Shown: in pieces, positions 33,504-41,971 of the stretch
How positions within the stretch are numbered: the stretch's first letter is position 1
Layout: each line of letters begins with the position of its first letter
Assembly (NCBI RefSeq): GCF_001613125.1
Contig: NZ_BDBT01000020.1
Location: 56,887 to 120,886, forward strand
Reading direction: 5' to 3'
Source of the DNA: Nocardia shimofusensis NBRC 100134
GTDB lineage: Bacteria > Actinomycetota > Actinomycetes > Mycobacteriales > Mycobacteriaceae
DNA length: 64,000 nt
The notes under the pieces: model-generated
What the model saw: the letters and a program-made list of their open reading frames with translations, nothing else
Databases searched by the model: none
Told to the model about the DNA's origin: nothing
Position numbers and translations under genes: made by a program

Positions 33504-34087
33504 TGTTCGAACGATTCAGCCGATCGGCGCGGACGGCCGTGGTCGCGGCGCAGGAAGAGGCCCGCGAACTGCGCTCGCCTCGCATCGACGTCGAGCACGT
33601 GCTGCTCGGCCTGCTCGCACACGCCGAACCGGGCCTGTCGGCGCTGGTGGCCGACAGCGCCGGGCTCACCCACGAGAGCGCGCGGCGGGCGCTCGCGGAG
33701 GCAGGCGCGGGTGCGCCGCTGGGGCCCGAGGACGCAGAGGCGTTGCGCTCGATCGGCATCGACCTCGACGCGGTGCGCGAATCGCTGGAAGCGAGCTTCG
33801 GCGCGGACGCGCTCGACCGCGCCGAGCCGCAGCAACGGCGCGGACTGTTCGGTCGCGACCGCAGCGGCGGGCACGTCCCGTTCACCCGCGAGGCGAAGAA
33901 GGTGCTCGAATTGTCCTTACGAGAGGCGCTGGCGCGCAAGGACAAGAGCATCGAATCCGGGCACATGCTGCTGGCCGTGCTGCGCGCCCCGAACCCGGCC
34001 ACGGTGCGATTGTTCGGCGGCGCGGGCATCGTCGAGGATCTGCGCCCGCGGGTGCACGTGCTGCTCGACGCCGGCCGCGCGGCCTGA
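33503..34087 (+). CDS. Stand-alone ClpC N-terminal domain protein (ClpC2-like decoy)
   Basis: A 194-aa protein with the two Clp-N repeats of ClpC1 and no ATPase domain. Repeat 1 is residues 2-70 (MFERFSRSARTAVVAAQEEA). Repeat 2 is residues 123-190 (GHVPFTREAKKVLELSLREA). They are separated by an insertion of about 45 residues. Phe2 and Phe127 correspond to ClpC1 Phe2 and Phe80, which contact cyclomarin. Mycobacterial ClpC2 has a similar isolated domain that can titrate such compounds. ATG at 33503 is chosen because it reproduces the ClpC1 start MFERF. It could be an adaptor, a decoy or a ligand sensor for the HTH protein. Confidence 0.88.
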   Translation: MFERFSRSARTAVVAAQEEARELRSPRIDVEHVLLGLLAHAEPGLSALVADSAGLTHESARRALAEAGAGAPLGPEDAEALRSIGIDLDAVRESLEASFGADALDRAEPQQRRGLFGRDRSGGHVPFTREAKKVLELSLREALARKDKSIESGHMLLAVLRAPNPATVRLFGGAGIVEDLRPRVHVLLDAGRAA

Positions 34088-34151
34088 GCGGCTTCCGGCC
34101 GTCTGCGCGCGAGACCCGCGCGAACAGGCCTGTGCCGCTTAGCATGGGCGC

Positions 34152-34544
34152 ATGCAGCTTGTGATCCGACTGATCATCAACGCGGTGGCCATCTGGCTGG
34201 CGGCGGCGTGGGTGAGCGGTATCGATATCCTCAGTCCCGACGATGCCGGGACGGGGGCGAAGATCGTCGTCGTGCTGGCCATCGCCGCCCTGTTCACCCT
34301 GGTCAATGCCCTGGTCAAGCCGATCGTGCAGCTGCTGGCGCTGCCGCTGATCCTGCTGACCCTCGGGTTGTTCCTGCTGGTCATCAACGCCCTGATGCTG
34401 TGGCTGACCGCGGCGCTCACCGACGTGGTCGACACCGGTGGTTACGGCTTGGAGGTCACCGGCTTCTGGGCGGCGGTCTTCGGCGGCATCATCATCTCGC
34501 TGGTGAACTGGGTGCTCGGCGTGCTGGTTCCGGACGGGGACTGA
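34152..34544 (+). CDS. Phage-holin-4-type membrane protein (YvlD-like)
   Basis: A 130-aa protein with four transmembrane helices (about 3-20, 33-52, 58-84 and 103-124). TLVNALVKPIVQLLALPL and GLFLLVINALMLWLTA are characteristic of the PF04020 'phage holin family 4', which is chromosomal in most bacteria and not evidence of a prophage. Function unknown, possibly envelope stress. Confidence 0.88.
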   Translation: MQLVIRLIINAVAIWLAAAWVSGIDILSPDDAGTGAKIVVVLAIAALFTLVNALVKPIVQLLALPLILLTLGLFLLVINALMLWLTAALTDVVDTGGYGLEVTGFWAAVFGGIIISLVNWVLGVLVPDGD

Positions 34545-34678
34545 GCTCCGCCGAGTACGGCGCGGCCACAGTCGCTCGCGCGGAATGTGGCGCCGTATCC
34601 GAGGTGCGCCGACTGCGCGGTGGTGCCGGATGTGTGGTGGCGCCGGTCGCGTAGTGGCGCCGCGGACTCCGGAACGGC

Positions 34679-35548
34679 TCAGCCCAGCCCGAGCGCGACC
34701 GCGCAGAGGATCGACCAGGCCAGCAGCGCCAAGCCGGAATCCCGCAGGGCCGGAATCAGTTCGAGCCCGTTGCCGCCGCCGCGCACCGGGGCGTTGGCCC
34801 GCACCGCGAGCGGCGCGGCCAGCAGGCCGGCCAGTGCCCACGGCGTGTGCAGGGCCAGTGCCAGGGTGAGCAGGAACGGCACCGTCAGCAGCACGAGATG
34901 CAGTGTGCGGGTGCGGGCGTCGCCGAGGGTGACCGCCAGGGTGATCTTGCCGGTGGCGGTGTCGGTCGGGATGTCGCGCAGGTTGTTCGCCACCAGCACG
35001 GCACTGGAGAACGAGCCGACCCCGACCGCGAGCGCCGTGCCCACCCAGTCGATCCGCTCGGCCTGCACGAACTGGGTGCCCAGCACGGCGACCAGGCCGA
35101 AGAACACGAACACGGCCACCTCGCCGAATCCGCTGTAGCCGTAGGGCTTGCCGCCGCCGGTGTAGAACCAGGCGCCCGCCAGGCAGGCCGCGCCGATCAA
35201 CAGCAGCCACCAGGCGGTGCTGAACACGAGCACCAGACCCAGGACCGCGCCGAGGGCCAAGCAGCCGATCGCGGCGGTCTTGACCGCGGTGGGAGAGGCA
35301 AGCCCGGAGCCGACCAACCGCAGCGGACCGACGCGATCGTCGTCGGTGCCGCGCACGCCGTCGGAGTAGTCGTTGGCGTAGTTCACCCCGAGGATCAACG
35401 CCACCGAGAGCAGGAGCGCGACAACGGCTTTCCACCAGACGACGGCGTCGAGCGCGGCGGCGGCTCCGGTGCCCGCGATCACCGGGGCGATCGCGTTCGG
35501 CAGGGTGCGCGGCCGCGCCCCCTCGATCCATTGCGCTGCTGTGGCCAT
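34679..35548 (-). CDS. menA: 1,4-dihydroxy-2-naphthoate polyprenyltransferase
   Basis: A UbiA-family membrane enzyme that attaches the polyprenyl tail to DHNA, making demethylmenaquinone. The first Asp motif is NDYSDGVRGTDDDR (Asp60 onward), and the second is NNLRDIPTDTATGK near residue 190. It has eight to nine hydrophobic helices in 289 aa. The tail diphosphate is probably supplied by the synthase encoded at 53604. Confidence 0.95.
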   Translation of the reverse strand: MATAAQWIEGARPRTLPNAIAPVIAGTGAAAALDAVVWWKAVVALLLSVALILGVNYANDYSDGVRGTDDDRVGPLRLVGSGLASPTAVKTAAIGCLALGAVLGLVLVFSTAWWLLLIGAACLAGAWFYTGGGKPYGYSGFGEVAVFVFFGLVAVLGTQFVQAERIDWVGTALAVGVGSFSSAVLVANNLRDIPTDTATGKITLAVTLGDARTRTLHLVLLTVPFLLTLALALHTPWALAGLLAAPLAVRANAPVRGGGNGLELIPALRDSGLALLAWSILCAVALGLG

Positions 35549-35603
35549 GCGGGCAGCCTAATGCGCCCGCTCGCCCGGTCTTCCGCGACGGCCCGGCACG
35601 GGG

Positions 35604-36767
35604 TCAGGTGGCGGACCGAGCCGTCAGCAGTTCGCGCAGTTTGTTCCGGTTCGGCTTCCCGGGGCCGTGCAGCGGCAGTTCGTCGACGATGGCGAGTTCG
35701 CGCGGGGCGGAGGTGGGGTCGAGTTCGCGCTCCACATGCACCCGCAAATCCTCCAGCGTCGGCGTCGCGCCCGCGGCGGGCACGACGGCCACCGCGACCC
35801 GCTGGCCGAGTCGCTCGTCGGGCAGGCCGAGGACCGCGCACTCGCTGATCGACGGATGGGTGACGAGCACGTCCTCGACGACCTGGGGAATGACCAGCAG
35901 GCCGCCGGTGAGAATGGCTTCGTCGAGCCGGCCGGTCACCCGCAGTACGCCGTTGTCGAAGCTGCCCGCGTCGTCGGTGCGGAACCAGCCGGGTTCGGCG
36001 AACGCGGGATGGTCGGGCTGACCGCGGTAGCCGCGGGCGATCATCGGTCCACCGAGCACCACCCGGCCGTCCTCGACGCGGACCTCGACGCCCGTCAGCG
36101 GGACTCCGTCGTAGACGCAGCCGCCGCAGGTCTCGCTCATGCCGTAGGTGCGCACCGCGTTGATGCCCATCGATCGGGCCCGCTCGTAGACCGGCGCGGG
36201 GGTGGCGGCGCCGCCGACGAGCACCGCGTCCAAGTCGGCGAGCGCGGCGGCGGCGTCGGGTTCGTCCAGGGCCTTGATCAGCTGGGTGGGAACCAGCGCG
36301 GTATAGCGGCGCTCGCCGCGCATCCCGGAGATCGCGCCGGCCAGCGCTTCGGGCAGGAACCCGCCGGACACGTCGAGCACGGCGGGTTCGGTGCCGGCCA
36401 GGATGCTGCGCAACAGCACCTGCAGACCGGCGATGTGGTGGCTGGGCAGGGCCAACAGCCAGGTGCCCGGACCGCCGAGCCGCTCGTGGGTGGCGGTGCC
36501 GCTGGCCCGCAGCGCCGATGCGCTGAGCATCGCGCCCTTGGGCACGCCGGTGGTGCCGGAGGTGGTGACCACCAGCGCGACGTCGTCGTCGATCGGCTCG
36601 CCGGGGGCGAGCGCGTCGGCGAGCCTGCGCGCTTCCCGGCGGTCGGAGGTGGGAACCGGCAGCCAGGCGGGACCGTGCTCACCTTCGAGCGCCTCACGCA
36701 GATGCGGGAGCACCTCGACGACGCCCGAGCCCGTGGGCATGGGCAGTGTTCGCAGGGTGTTGCTCAC
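35604..36767 (-). CDS. menE: o-Succinylbenzoate-CoA ligase
   Basis: An ANL-superfamily adenylating enzyme that activates o-succinylbenzoate with CoA. The P-loop motif TTSGTTGVPKGAM is at 68-80. The A5 motif is RTYGMSETCGG, and the C-terminal hinge is TGRLDEAILTGG, with catalytic Lys in GPGKPNRNKLRELL. At 387 aa it is the short actinobacterial form. About 270 bases upstream, before the VOC gene, hold nothing recognisable. Confidence 0.93.
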   Translation of the reverse strand: MSNTLRTLPMPTGSGVVEVLPHLREALEGEHGPAWLPVPTSDRREARRLADALAPGEPIDDDVALVVTTSGTTGVPKGAMLSASALRASGTATHERLGGPGTWLLALPSHHIAGLQVLLRSILAGTEPAVLDVSGGFLPEALAGAISGMRGERRYTALVPTQLIKALDEPDAAAALADLDAVLVGGAATPAPVYERARSMGINAVRTYGMSETCGGCVYDGVPLTGVEVRVEDGRVVLGGPMIARGYRGQPDHPAFAEPGWFRTDDAGSFDNGVLRVTGRLDEAILTGGLLVIPQVVEDVLVTHPSISECAVLGLPDERLGQRVAVAVVPAAGATPTLEDLRVHVERELDPTSAPRELAIVDELPLHGPGKPNRNKLRELLTARSAT

Positions 36768-37035
36768 GACGCGACCTCGTTCCAGCTCATGGTTCGCTCG
36801 CAGCAGGGCCTCACGATAGGGATGGTGTCATGTCGGCGGGCCCGCACGCGGAACGGGTGGGCCTCGGGGACAGGGGGTGCGCTGGGCCGGACATCGGGAC
36901 TGCGATTCACTCGGCAGACGGGACTGACGGGCCCCGGGCATCGACGGCCGGGAGCCGCTACGGGTGTAATCGTCCCCGGCGGGTGGGCGAAAGGCAACTC
37001 GATGCCCGCGTCCCGGCCCGCCCGCCGGGCCCCGG

Positions 37036-37428
37036 TCAGTTCTGTGACCTGCGCGAATCCCGCCGGAGCGGATGCTCGGCCGGAATCTGGACCAGGACTA
37101 TCGGCACTCCATCGGGGTCTTTGGTCCACATCTCGATCAGTCCCCACGGCTCCTGTTTCGGCGCGCGGTCGATCACGATGCCCTTGGTCGCCAGTTCGGC
37201 CGCCGCGTCCTGGACGTCGCGGACCTGCAACCAGAGTGCGCCGTCGAAGGTGCTCGCCTCGCCGGAGCCGCCGTGGGCGGCCACCTCGATGAGCGACTGC
37301 CCCGCGAAGAACACCGTGCCGCCCGGGTACTCCCTGGCCACGGCCAGGCCCAGCCCGTCGCGGTAGAAGGCCAGGGTGGCCTGGTAGTCACGCGGTCGCA
37401 GGATCACTCGGCTGCCGAGGATGTCCAT
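37036..37428 (-). CDS. VOC (glyoxalase/bleomycin resistance) family protein
   Basis: A 130-aa vicinal-oxygen-chelate fold protein: two beta-alpha-beta-beta-beta units (RPRDYQATLAFYRDGLGL and WLQVRDVQDAAAELATKG) ending with DPDGVPIVLVQ. Metal-ligand positions are only partly conserved, so enzymatic activity is uncertain. It lies 16 bases downstream of menB on the same strand and is probably co-transcribed. Confidence 0.85.
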   Translation of the reverse strand: MDILGSRVILRPRDYQATLAFYRDGLGLAVAREYPGGTVFFAGQSLIEVAAHGGSGEASTFDGALWLQVRDVQDAAAELATKGIVIDRAPKQEPWGLIEMWTKDPDGVPIVLVQIPAEHPLRRDSRRSQN

Positions 37429-37444
37429 GACGGGATGTCCCTTC

Positions 37445-38338
37445 TCAGAAGTACCACGGGTAGGGCGTCCAGTCGGGGGCGCGCTTCTCCAGGAAGGAGT
37501 CGCGTCCCTCGACGGCCTCGTCGGTCATGTACGCCATCCGGGTGGCCTCGCCCGCGAACAGTTGCTGACCCACCAGGCCGTCGTCGAGCAGGTTGAACGC
37601 GTACTTGAGCATGCGCTGGGCCTGCGGCGACTTGCCGTTGATGTCGGCGGTCCACTCCAGCGCCTCGATTTCGAGCCGGTCGTGGTCGACCACTTTGTTG
37701 ACCGCGCCCATCTGGTGCATCTCCTCGGCAGTGTAGGGGCGGCCGAGGAAGAAGATCTCGCGGGCGAACTTCTGGCCCACCATCTTGGCCAGGTAGGCGC
37801 TGCCGTAGCCGCCGTCGAAGCTGCCCACGTCGGCGTCGGTCTGCTTGAAGCGGGCGTGCTCGCGGCTGGCCAGGGTCAGGTCGCACACCACGTGCAGGCT
37901 GTGCCCGCCGCCCGCCGCCCAGCCGTTGACCAGGGCGATCACCACCTTGGGCATGAACCGGATCAGCCGCTGCACCTCGAGGATGTGCAGCCGGCCCGCT
38001 CGCGCCGGATCCACCGTGTCGGCGGTCTCGCCGTCGGCGTACTGGTAGCCGCTGCGCCCGCGGATGCGCTGGTCGCCGCCGGAGCAGAACGCCCAGCCGC
38101 CGTCCTTCGGGCTGGGGCCGTTGCCGGTGAGCAGCACCGCGCCGACGTCGGAGGTCATCCGCGCGTGGTCGAGCGCCCGGTAGAGCTCGTCGACGGTGTG
38201 CGGACGGAACGCGTTGCGCACCTCCGGCCGGTCGAACGCCACACGCACGGTGCCCTGCTCGATGTGCCGGTGGTAGGTGATGTCGGTCAGGTTCTCGAAT
38301 CCGGGGACCGGTCGCCACAGCTTGGGATCGAAAGTCAC
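37445..38338 (-). CDS. menB: 1,4-dihydroxy-2-naphthoyl-CoA synthase
   Basis: A crotonase-fold enzyme that closes the naphthoate ring from succinylbenzoyl-CoA. CSGGDQRIRGRSGYQY supplies the oxyanion hole, NGWAAGGGHSLHVVCDLT the CoA site, and DADVGSFDGGYGS the catalytic Asp. The C-terminus PDWTPYPWYF is typical of MenB. GTG at 38338 gives 297 aa; 62 further open codons upstream are not conserved. Confidence 0.96.
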   Translation of the reverse strand: MTFDPKLWRPVPGFENLTDITYHRHIEQGTVRVAFDRPEVRNAFRPHTVDELYRALDHARMTSDVGAVLLTGNGPSPKDGGWAFCSGGDQRIRGRSGYQYADGETADTVDPARAGRLHILEVQRLIRFMPKVVIALVNGWAAGGGHSLHVVCDLTLASREHARFKQTDADVGSFDGGYGSAYLAKMVGQKFAREIFFLGRPYTAEEMHQMGAVNKVVDHDRLEIEALEWTADINGKSPQAQRMLKYAFNLLDDGLVGQQLFAGEATRMAYMTDEAVEGRDSFLEKRAPDWTPYPWYF

Positions 38339-38444
38339 GCCGGTGATTATCGCCCCGGCCCGACGTGACGCGGCTCGCGCCACGGTCACCGGCGGTACCG
38401 ACCCGTCGACTTGACGGTGTAAAGCCACGCGATACCGTGCAGGT

Positions 38445-39149
38445 ATGAGCGAGGAAGTGACACCTGTTCCCGATGACGCGGCAGCAGGGAGCGGTGTGGC
38501 CACGAGCACGCGCCGCATCGACACCAGTGCGATCGATCCGGACCGCTACGAATCGCACGGCGGATTCCCCAAGATCGCCCCCGCATCGCCCGGCCCGGAG
38601 TTCGGCCCGTTCGTGGAAGCCATGCGGACGCTGCAGGACCTGGCCGTCTCCGCCGACGCCCCCGACGAGGTCTACGGCGCCGCGCTCGGCAAGGCCCGCG
38701 AGCTGATCGACCTGCTCGAGCCCTACCGTGCGCCCGAAGGGCATTCGCCCGCGGGCCGCTCGGTCGAACTGCCCGGTCGCGGCAGTTTGCTGATGCTGCC
38801 GTGGACCGTGGTCGAAGCGGGCCCGGACGGCATCACCACCACCGGTGTGTTCCGCCGATACCACCTGGGCGGCAACGGCGCCGCGCACGGCGGTGTGCTG
38901 CCGCTGCTGTTCGACGATCTGTTCGGGATGATCGTGCACTACGCGGGCAGGCCGATCAGCCGGACCGCGTACCTGCACGTCAACTACCGCAAGGTGACTC
39001 CGCTCGAGACGCAGCTGACCGTCACCGGTCGCGCGGATCGCATCGAGGGCCGAAAGACGTTCGTCACCGCGGAATTGCGCGACGAGCAGGGCGAAGTGCT
39101 TGCCGACGCCGAAGGATTGATGGTTCAGCTGCTGCCCTGGCAGCCCTGA
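38445..39149 (+). CDS. PaaI-type hotdog thioesterase
   Basis: A 234-aa protein with about 100 N-terminal helical residues and a C-terminal hotdog domain (GGNGAAHGGVLPLLFDDLFG, then YLHVNYRKVTPLETQLTVTG). The Asn/His-Gly-Gly and Asp cluster is the PaaI-type active site. It is divergent from menB by 106 bases and lies inside the men cluster, so it is a candidate DHNA-CoA thioesterase (the MenI step), which this cluster otherwise lacks. That assignment is inference; general acyl-CoA hydrolysis is the alternative. Confidence 0.82.
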   Translation: MSEEVTPVPDDAAAGSGVATSTRRIDTSAIDPDRYESHGGFPKIAPASPGPEFGPFVEAMRTLQDLAVSADAPDEVYGAALGKARELIDLLEPYRAPEGHSPAGRSVELPGRGSLLMLPWTVVEAGPDGITTTGVFRRYHLGGNGAAHGGVLPLLFDDLFGMIVHYAGRPISRTAYLHVNYRKVTPLETQLTVTGRADRIEGRKTFVTAELRDEQGEVLADAEGLMVQLLPWQP

Positions 39150-39257
39150 TCGACCAGGCTGCGAGCCGATAGCCGGACTTCCGTAGCGTGCGCGGGCGCG
39201 CCTGTGCGTATAGTGGCGTGCGCTCGTTCATCGACATCTATTCGGAGGACCCTCAAA

Positions 39258-39704
39258 GTGGTTGCAGCACTGTCTGAATCCCTGCTCGACGACACGAAGC
39301 GCTCGGCCTTCCTTGCCGAAGCCAAGGAGGTTCTGGACGCTGAGGTGTCGGACAAGGGTGGCGCGTCGGGCCTGGCCGTCAAGGGCGGCTACGCGGCCGT
39401 GAACAAGATCGGCCCGTCGATCGTGCCCGACGCCCTGGAGTCGTTGGCGCCCAAGCTGCTCGAGCAGCTGCAGCCCTACTGGGCGGAGTACCAGGCCGCG
39501 GGCACCGGCACCTTCGCCGACCTGCTCGTCGCCAAGTCCGACGCGGTCGCCGAGTCGCTGCTGGCCGTGACCGACGCGCGCGCCGAGTCGTCCAGCCGTC
39601 CGGCCCTGCAGAAGGTGTACAACTCGCTGCGTTCCTCGGCGAAGAAGAACGTCATCGAGGCGCTGCCCCGGGTCGGCAACCTGGTGCAGAAGCACGCCAA
39701 CTGA
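39258..39704 (+). CDS. Conserved actinobacterial protein of unknown function (DUF6918-like)
   Basis: A 148-aa, probably all-helical cytoplasmic protein. Conserved-looking parts are KRSAFLAEAKEVLDAEV, GPSIVPDALESLAPKLLEQL and ALPRVGNLVQKHAN. GTG at 39258 is chosen because GGAGGA lies at 39244-39249, eight bases upstream. It stands alone and ends at a long hairpin. I associate it with a family of uncharacterised actinobacterial proteins, with limited certainty on the family name. Confidence 0.75.
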   Translation: MVAALSESLLDDTKRSAFLAEAKEVLDAEVSDKGGASGLAVKGGYAAVNKIGPSIVPDALESLAPKLLEQLQPYWAEYQAAGTGTFADLLVAKSDAVAESLLAVTDARAESSSRPALQKVYNSLRSSAKKNVIEALPRVGNLVQKHAN

Positions 39705-39719
39705 GCCGACGCTCCCGAG

Positions 39720-39752
39720 CGAGGTGGCGACGCGACTCGCGTCGCCACCTCG
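39720..39752 (+). terminator. 16-bp stem hairpin terminator
   Basis: Bases 39720-39735 are the exact reverse complement of 39737-39752. It is 15 bases past the preceding stop codon, with TTT a few bases beyond. Confidence 0.8.
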
Positions 39753-39871
39753 ACGCGTTTCCCGGTGGTTCGTCACCGGAAGCAGGCGGTGATCGGCGCC
39801 GGTGGTGCCAGGGTGCCGGTTGTGATCAGGCCGACCGAGCCGAGAGCGTCGGCATCTGACAGGCTGGTGAG

Positions 39872-41509
39872 GTGAATCCGTCCACTGCGCAGGCCAGGGT
39901 TGTCGTCGACGAGTTGGTGCGCGGCGGCGTCCGTGACGTGGTGCTGTGCCCCGGCTCGCGCAATGCCCCGCTGGCCTTCGCGCTGCAGGCCGCCGACGCG
40001 GCCGGGCGGCTGCGCCTGCACATGCGCATCGACGAACGGACCGCTGGATTCCTGGCGATCGGCCTGGCGATCTCGGCCGGCGCGCCGGTCCCGGTGGTGA
40101 TGACCTCGGGCACCGCGGTGGCCAATCTCGGACCGGCTGTGCTGGAAGCCAATTACGCGCGGGTGCCGTTGATCGTCCTGAGCGCCAACCGGCCCTACGA
40201 GATGCTCGGCACCGGCGCCAACCAGACCATCGAACAGCTCGGCCTGTTCGGCAGCCAGGTGCGCGCCACGGTCAGCCTCGGTATCGCCGAAGCCGACGGC
40301 GCGGGGGCGGGCACCTACGAACAGCAGAACAGCGTGTGGCGATCCTCGGTCTGCCGGGTGCTGGCCGCCGCGCGCGGCACCCGTTCGGGCAATGCCGGGC
40401 CGGTGCACTTCGACATTCCGCTGCGCGAACCGCTGGTCCCCGATCTCGCCGCGGGCGAATCCGAGCCCGCGGGCCGCCCGGGCGGCACGCCGTGGACGGC
40501 CACCCAGTACGCGACGCTGGACGTGCCGCTCGAGATCGATCTGAGCATCGACACCGTGGTGGTCTCCGGGCACGGCGCGGGCCCGCGCCCCGAACTGGCG
40601 CAACTGCCCACCGTCGCCGAACCGACCGCCCCCATGCACGGCCCGGCCCTGCATCCGCTGGCGCTGCCGCTGCTGAAGCCGCGCCAGGCGATCATCACCG
40701 GCCGCCCGACCCTGCATCGCCAGGTGTCGCGACTGCTCGCCGATCCCGACGTCACGGTCTACGCCCTGACCACCGGCCCGCGCTGGCCCGATGTCTCCGG
40801 CAATGTGGTCGGCACCGGCACCCGCGCGGTGACCTCCGGCGCGCCGCGCCCGGAATGGCTAGGGCACTGCGCCGACCTGAGCGCCACCGCCGAGCGAGCG
40901 GTGCGCACCGAGCTGGCCGGGCATCCGAAGCCGACCGGCCTGCACGTGGCCGCCGTGGTGATGGACGCGCTGCGCGAGGGCGATCAGCTGTTGCTCGGCG
41001 CCTCGAATCCGGTGCGCGACGCCGCCCTGGTCTCCACGCCGCGTCCCGGCGTGCGGGTGCTGTCCAACCGCGGTGTGGCGGGCATCGACGGCACCGTCTC
41101 GACGGCGGTCGGCGCGGCTCTCGCGCACGAGGGCCGAACCATCGCCCTGATCGGCGACCTGACCTTCCTGCACGATGCCTCGGGCCTGTTGATCGGGCGG
41201 GGCGAACCGCGTCCGGCCGATCTGACCATCGTGGTCGCCAACGACGACGGCGGCGGCATCTTCGAACTGCTCGAGCAGGGCGACCCGCAGTACGCGGGCG
41301 TGTTCGAGCGGGTCTTCGGCACCCCGCACGGCATGGACCTCGCCGCGCTGTGCGCGGCCTACCGCATCCCGCACCGCCAGGTCGACCCGGCCGAGCTGGC
41401 CGCCGAACTCACCGGCAACGCCCACGGCCTGCGGGTGCTCGAGGTCGTCACCGAGCGCTCCAGCCTGCGCGAACTGCACGCCACCGTGCGGAGCAAGATC
41501 GCCGGCTGA
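39872..41509 (+). CDS. menD: 2-succinyl-5-enolpyruvyl-6-hydroxy-3-cyclohexene-1-carboxylate synthase
   Basis: A thiamine-diphosphate enzyme that joins isochorismate and 2-oxoglutarate, the first committed menaquinone step. LCPGSRNAPLAFALQ and DERTAGFLAIGLA are N-terminal signatures. The ThDP/Mg motif is GDLTFLHDASGLL through ANDDGGGIFELLEQ near residue 425-470. It is 545 aa with a GTG start. The isochorismate synthase (menF) and o-succinylbenzoate synthase (menC) genes are not in this window. Confidence 0.96.
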   Translation: MNPSTAQARVVVDELVRGGVRDVVLCPGSRNAPLAFALQAADAAGRLRLHMRIDERTAGFLAIGLAISAGAPVPVVMTSGTAVANLGPAVLEANYARVPLIVLSANRPYEMLGTGANQTIEQLGLFGSQVRATVSLGIAEADGAGAGTYEQQNSVWRSSVCRVLAAARGTRSGNAGPVHFDIPLREPLVPDLAAGESEPAGRPGGTPWTATQYATLDVPLEIDLSIDTVVVSGHGAGPRPELAQLPTVAEPTAPMHGPALHPLALPLLKPRQAIITGRPTLHRQVSRLLADPDVTVYALTTGPRWPDVSGNVVGTGTRAVTSGAPRPEWLGHCADLSATAERAVRTELAGHPKPTGLHVAAVVMDALREGDQLLLGASNPVRDAALVSTPRPGVRVLSNRGVAGIDGTVSTAVGAALAHEGRTIALIGDLTFLHDASGLLIGRGEPRPADLTIVVANDDGGGIFELLEQGDPQYAGVFERVFGTPHGMDLAALCAAYRIPHRQVDPAELAAELTGNAHGLRVLEVVTERSSLRELHATVRSKIAG

Positions 41510-41551
41510 GCAAGCCGGAGCCCGTCTCCGGGCCGCTGTCACGCTGCCCGG

Positions 41552-41776
41552 TCAGATCTCCTCGATGTCCTCGTCGTCGATCGGGACGGCGAGGAACTGG
41601 TCGACGACATCGGCCGGGTCGGCGTCCCATCCGGCGCGCGGGTCCGCTTCCGGCGGCGGATCCTGCGCGGTCACCTCGGGGTCGTCGGGTTCCTGGTAGT
41701 CCGCCGGTGTCGTCTGATCGACGAGATCCGGCTCGGACACCTCGTCCGCCGCATCGAACGCGCTGCGATCGACCAT
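41552..41776 (-). CDS. Small acidic protein with duplicated DxVDQ motif
   Basis: A 74-aa protein, about one third Asp/Glu and without hydrophobic segments, so probably disordered. ATG at 41776 has AGGAG seven bases upstream, which supports it. Two similar motifs are visible, SEPDLVDQTTPA (14-25) and ADPADVVDQFLAVP (52-65), followed by the acidic end IDDEDIEEI. Small proteins with this motif recur in actinobacteria, but I know of no function. Confidence 0.72.
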   Translation of the reverse strand: MVDRSAFDAADEVSEPDLVDQTTPADYQEPDDPEVTAQDPPPEADPRAGWDADPADVVDQFLAVPIDDEDIEEI

Positions 41777-41971
41777 CGTGCGCTCCTCTCCGCTCGTGCA
41801 CTTCGAGAATTGCCTTCCCCGATCATGCCCGAAGTCGGTGTTACCCGCTCTCGATCGTTCGACGCAGCCGCGAGATCGGTCGCGTCGATGTCGTTCCGGC
41901 GATGACTTCCGGCCGTTCGCATCGTCTGCATTGCGAGCCCGACTTCGACCCGCCCATCCTGGAAGGACTAC

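Noticed and set aside
34152..34544. Prophage remnant because of the holin-family protein
   Set aside because: This family is chromosomal in most bacteria; there are no integrase, attachment or phage structural genes around it.
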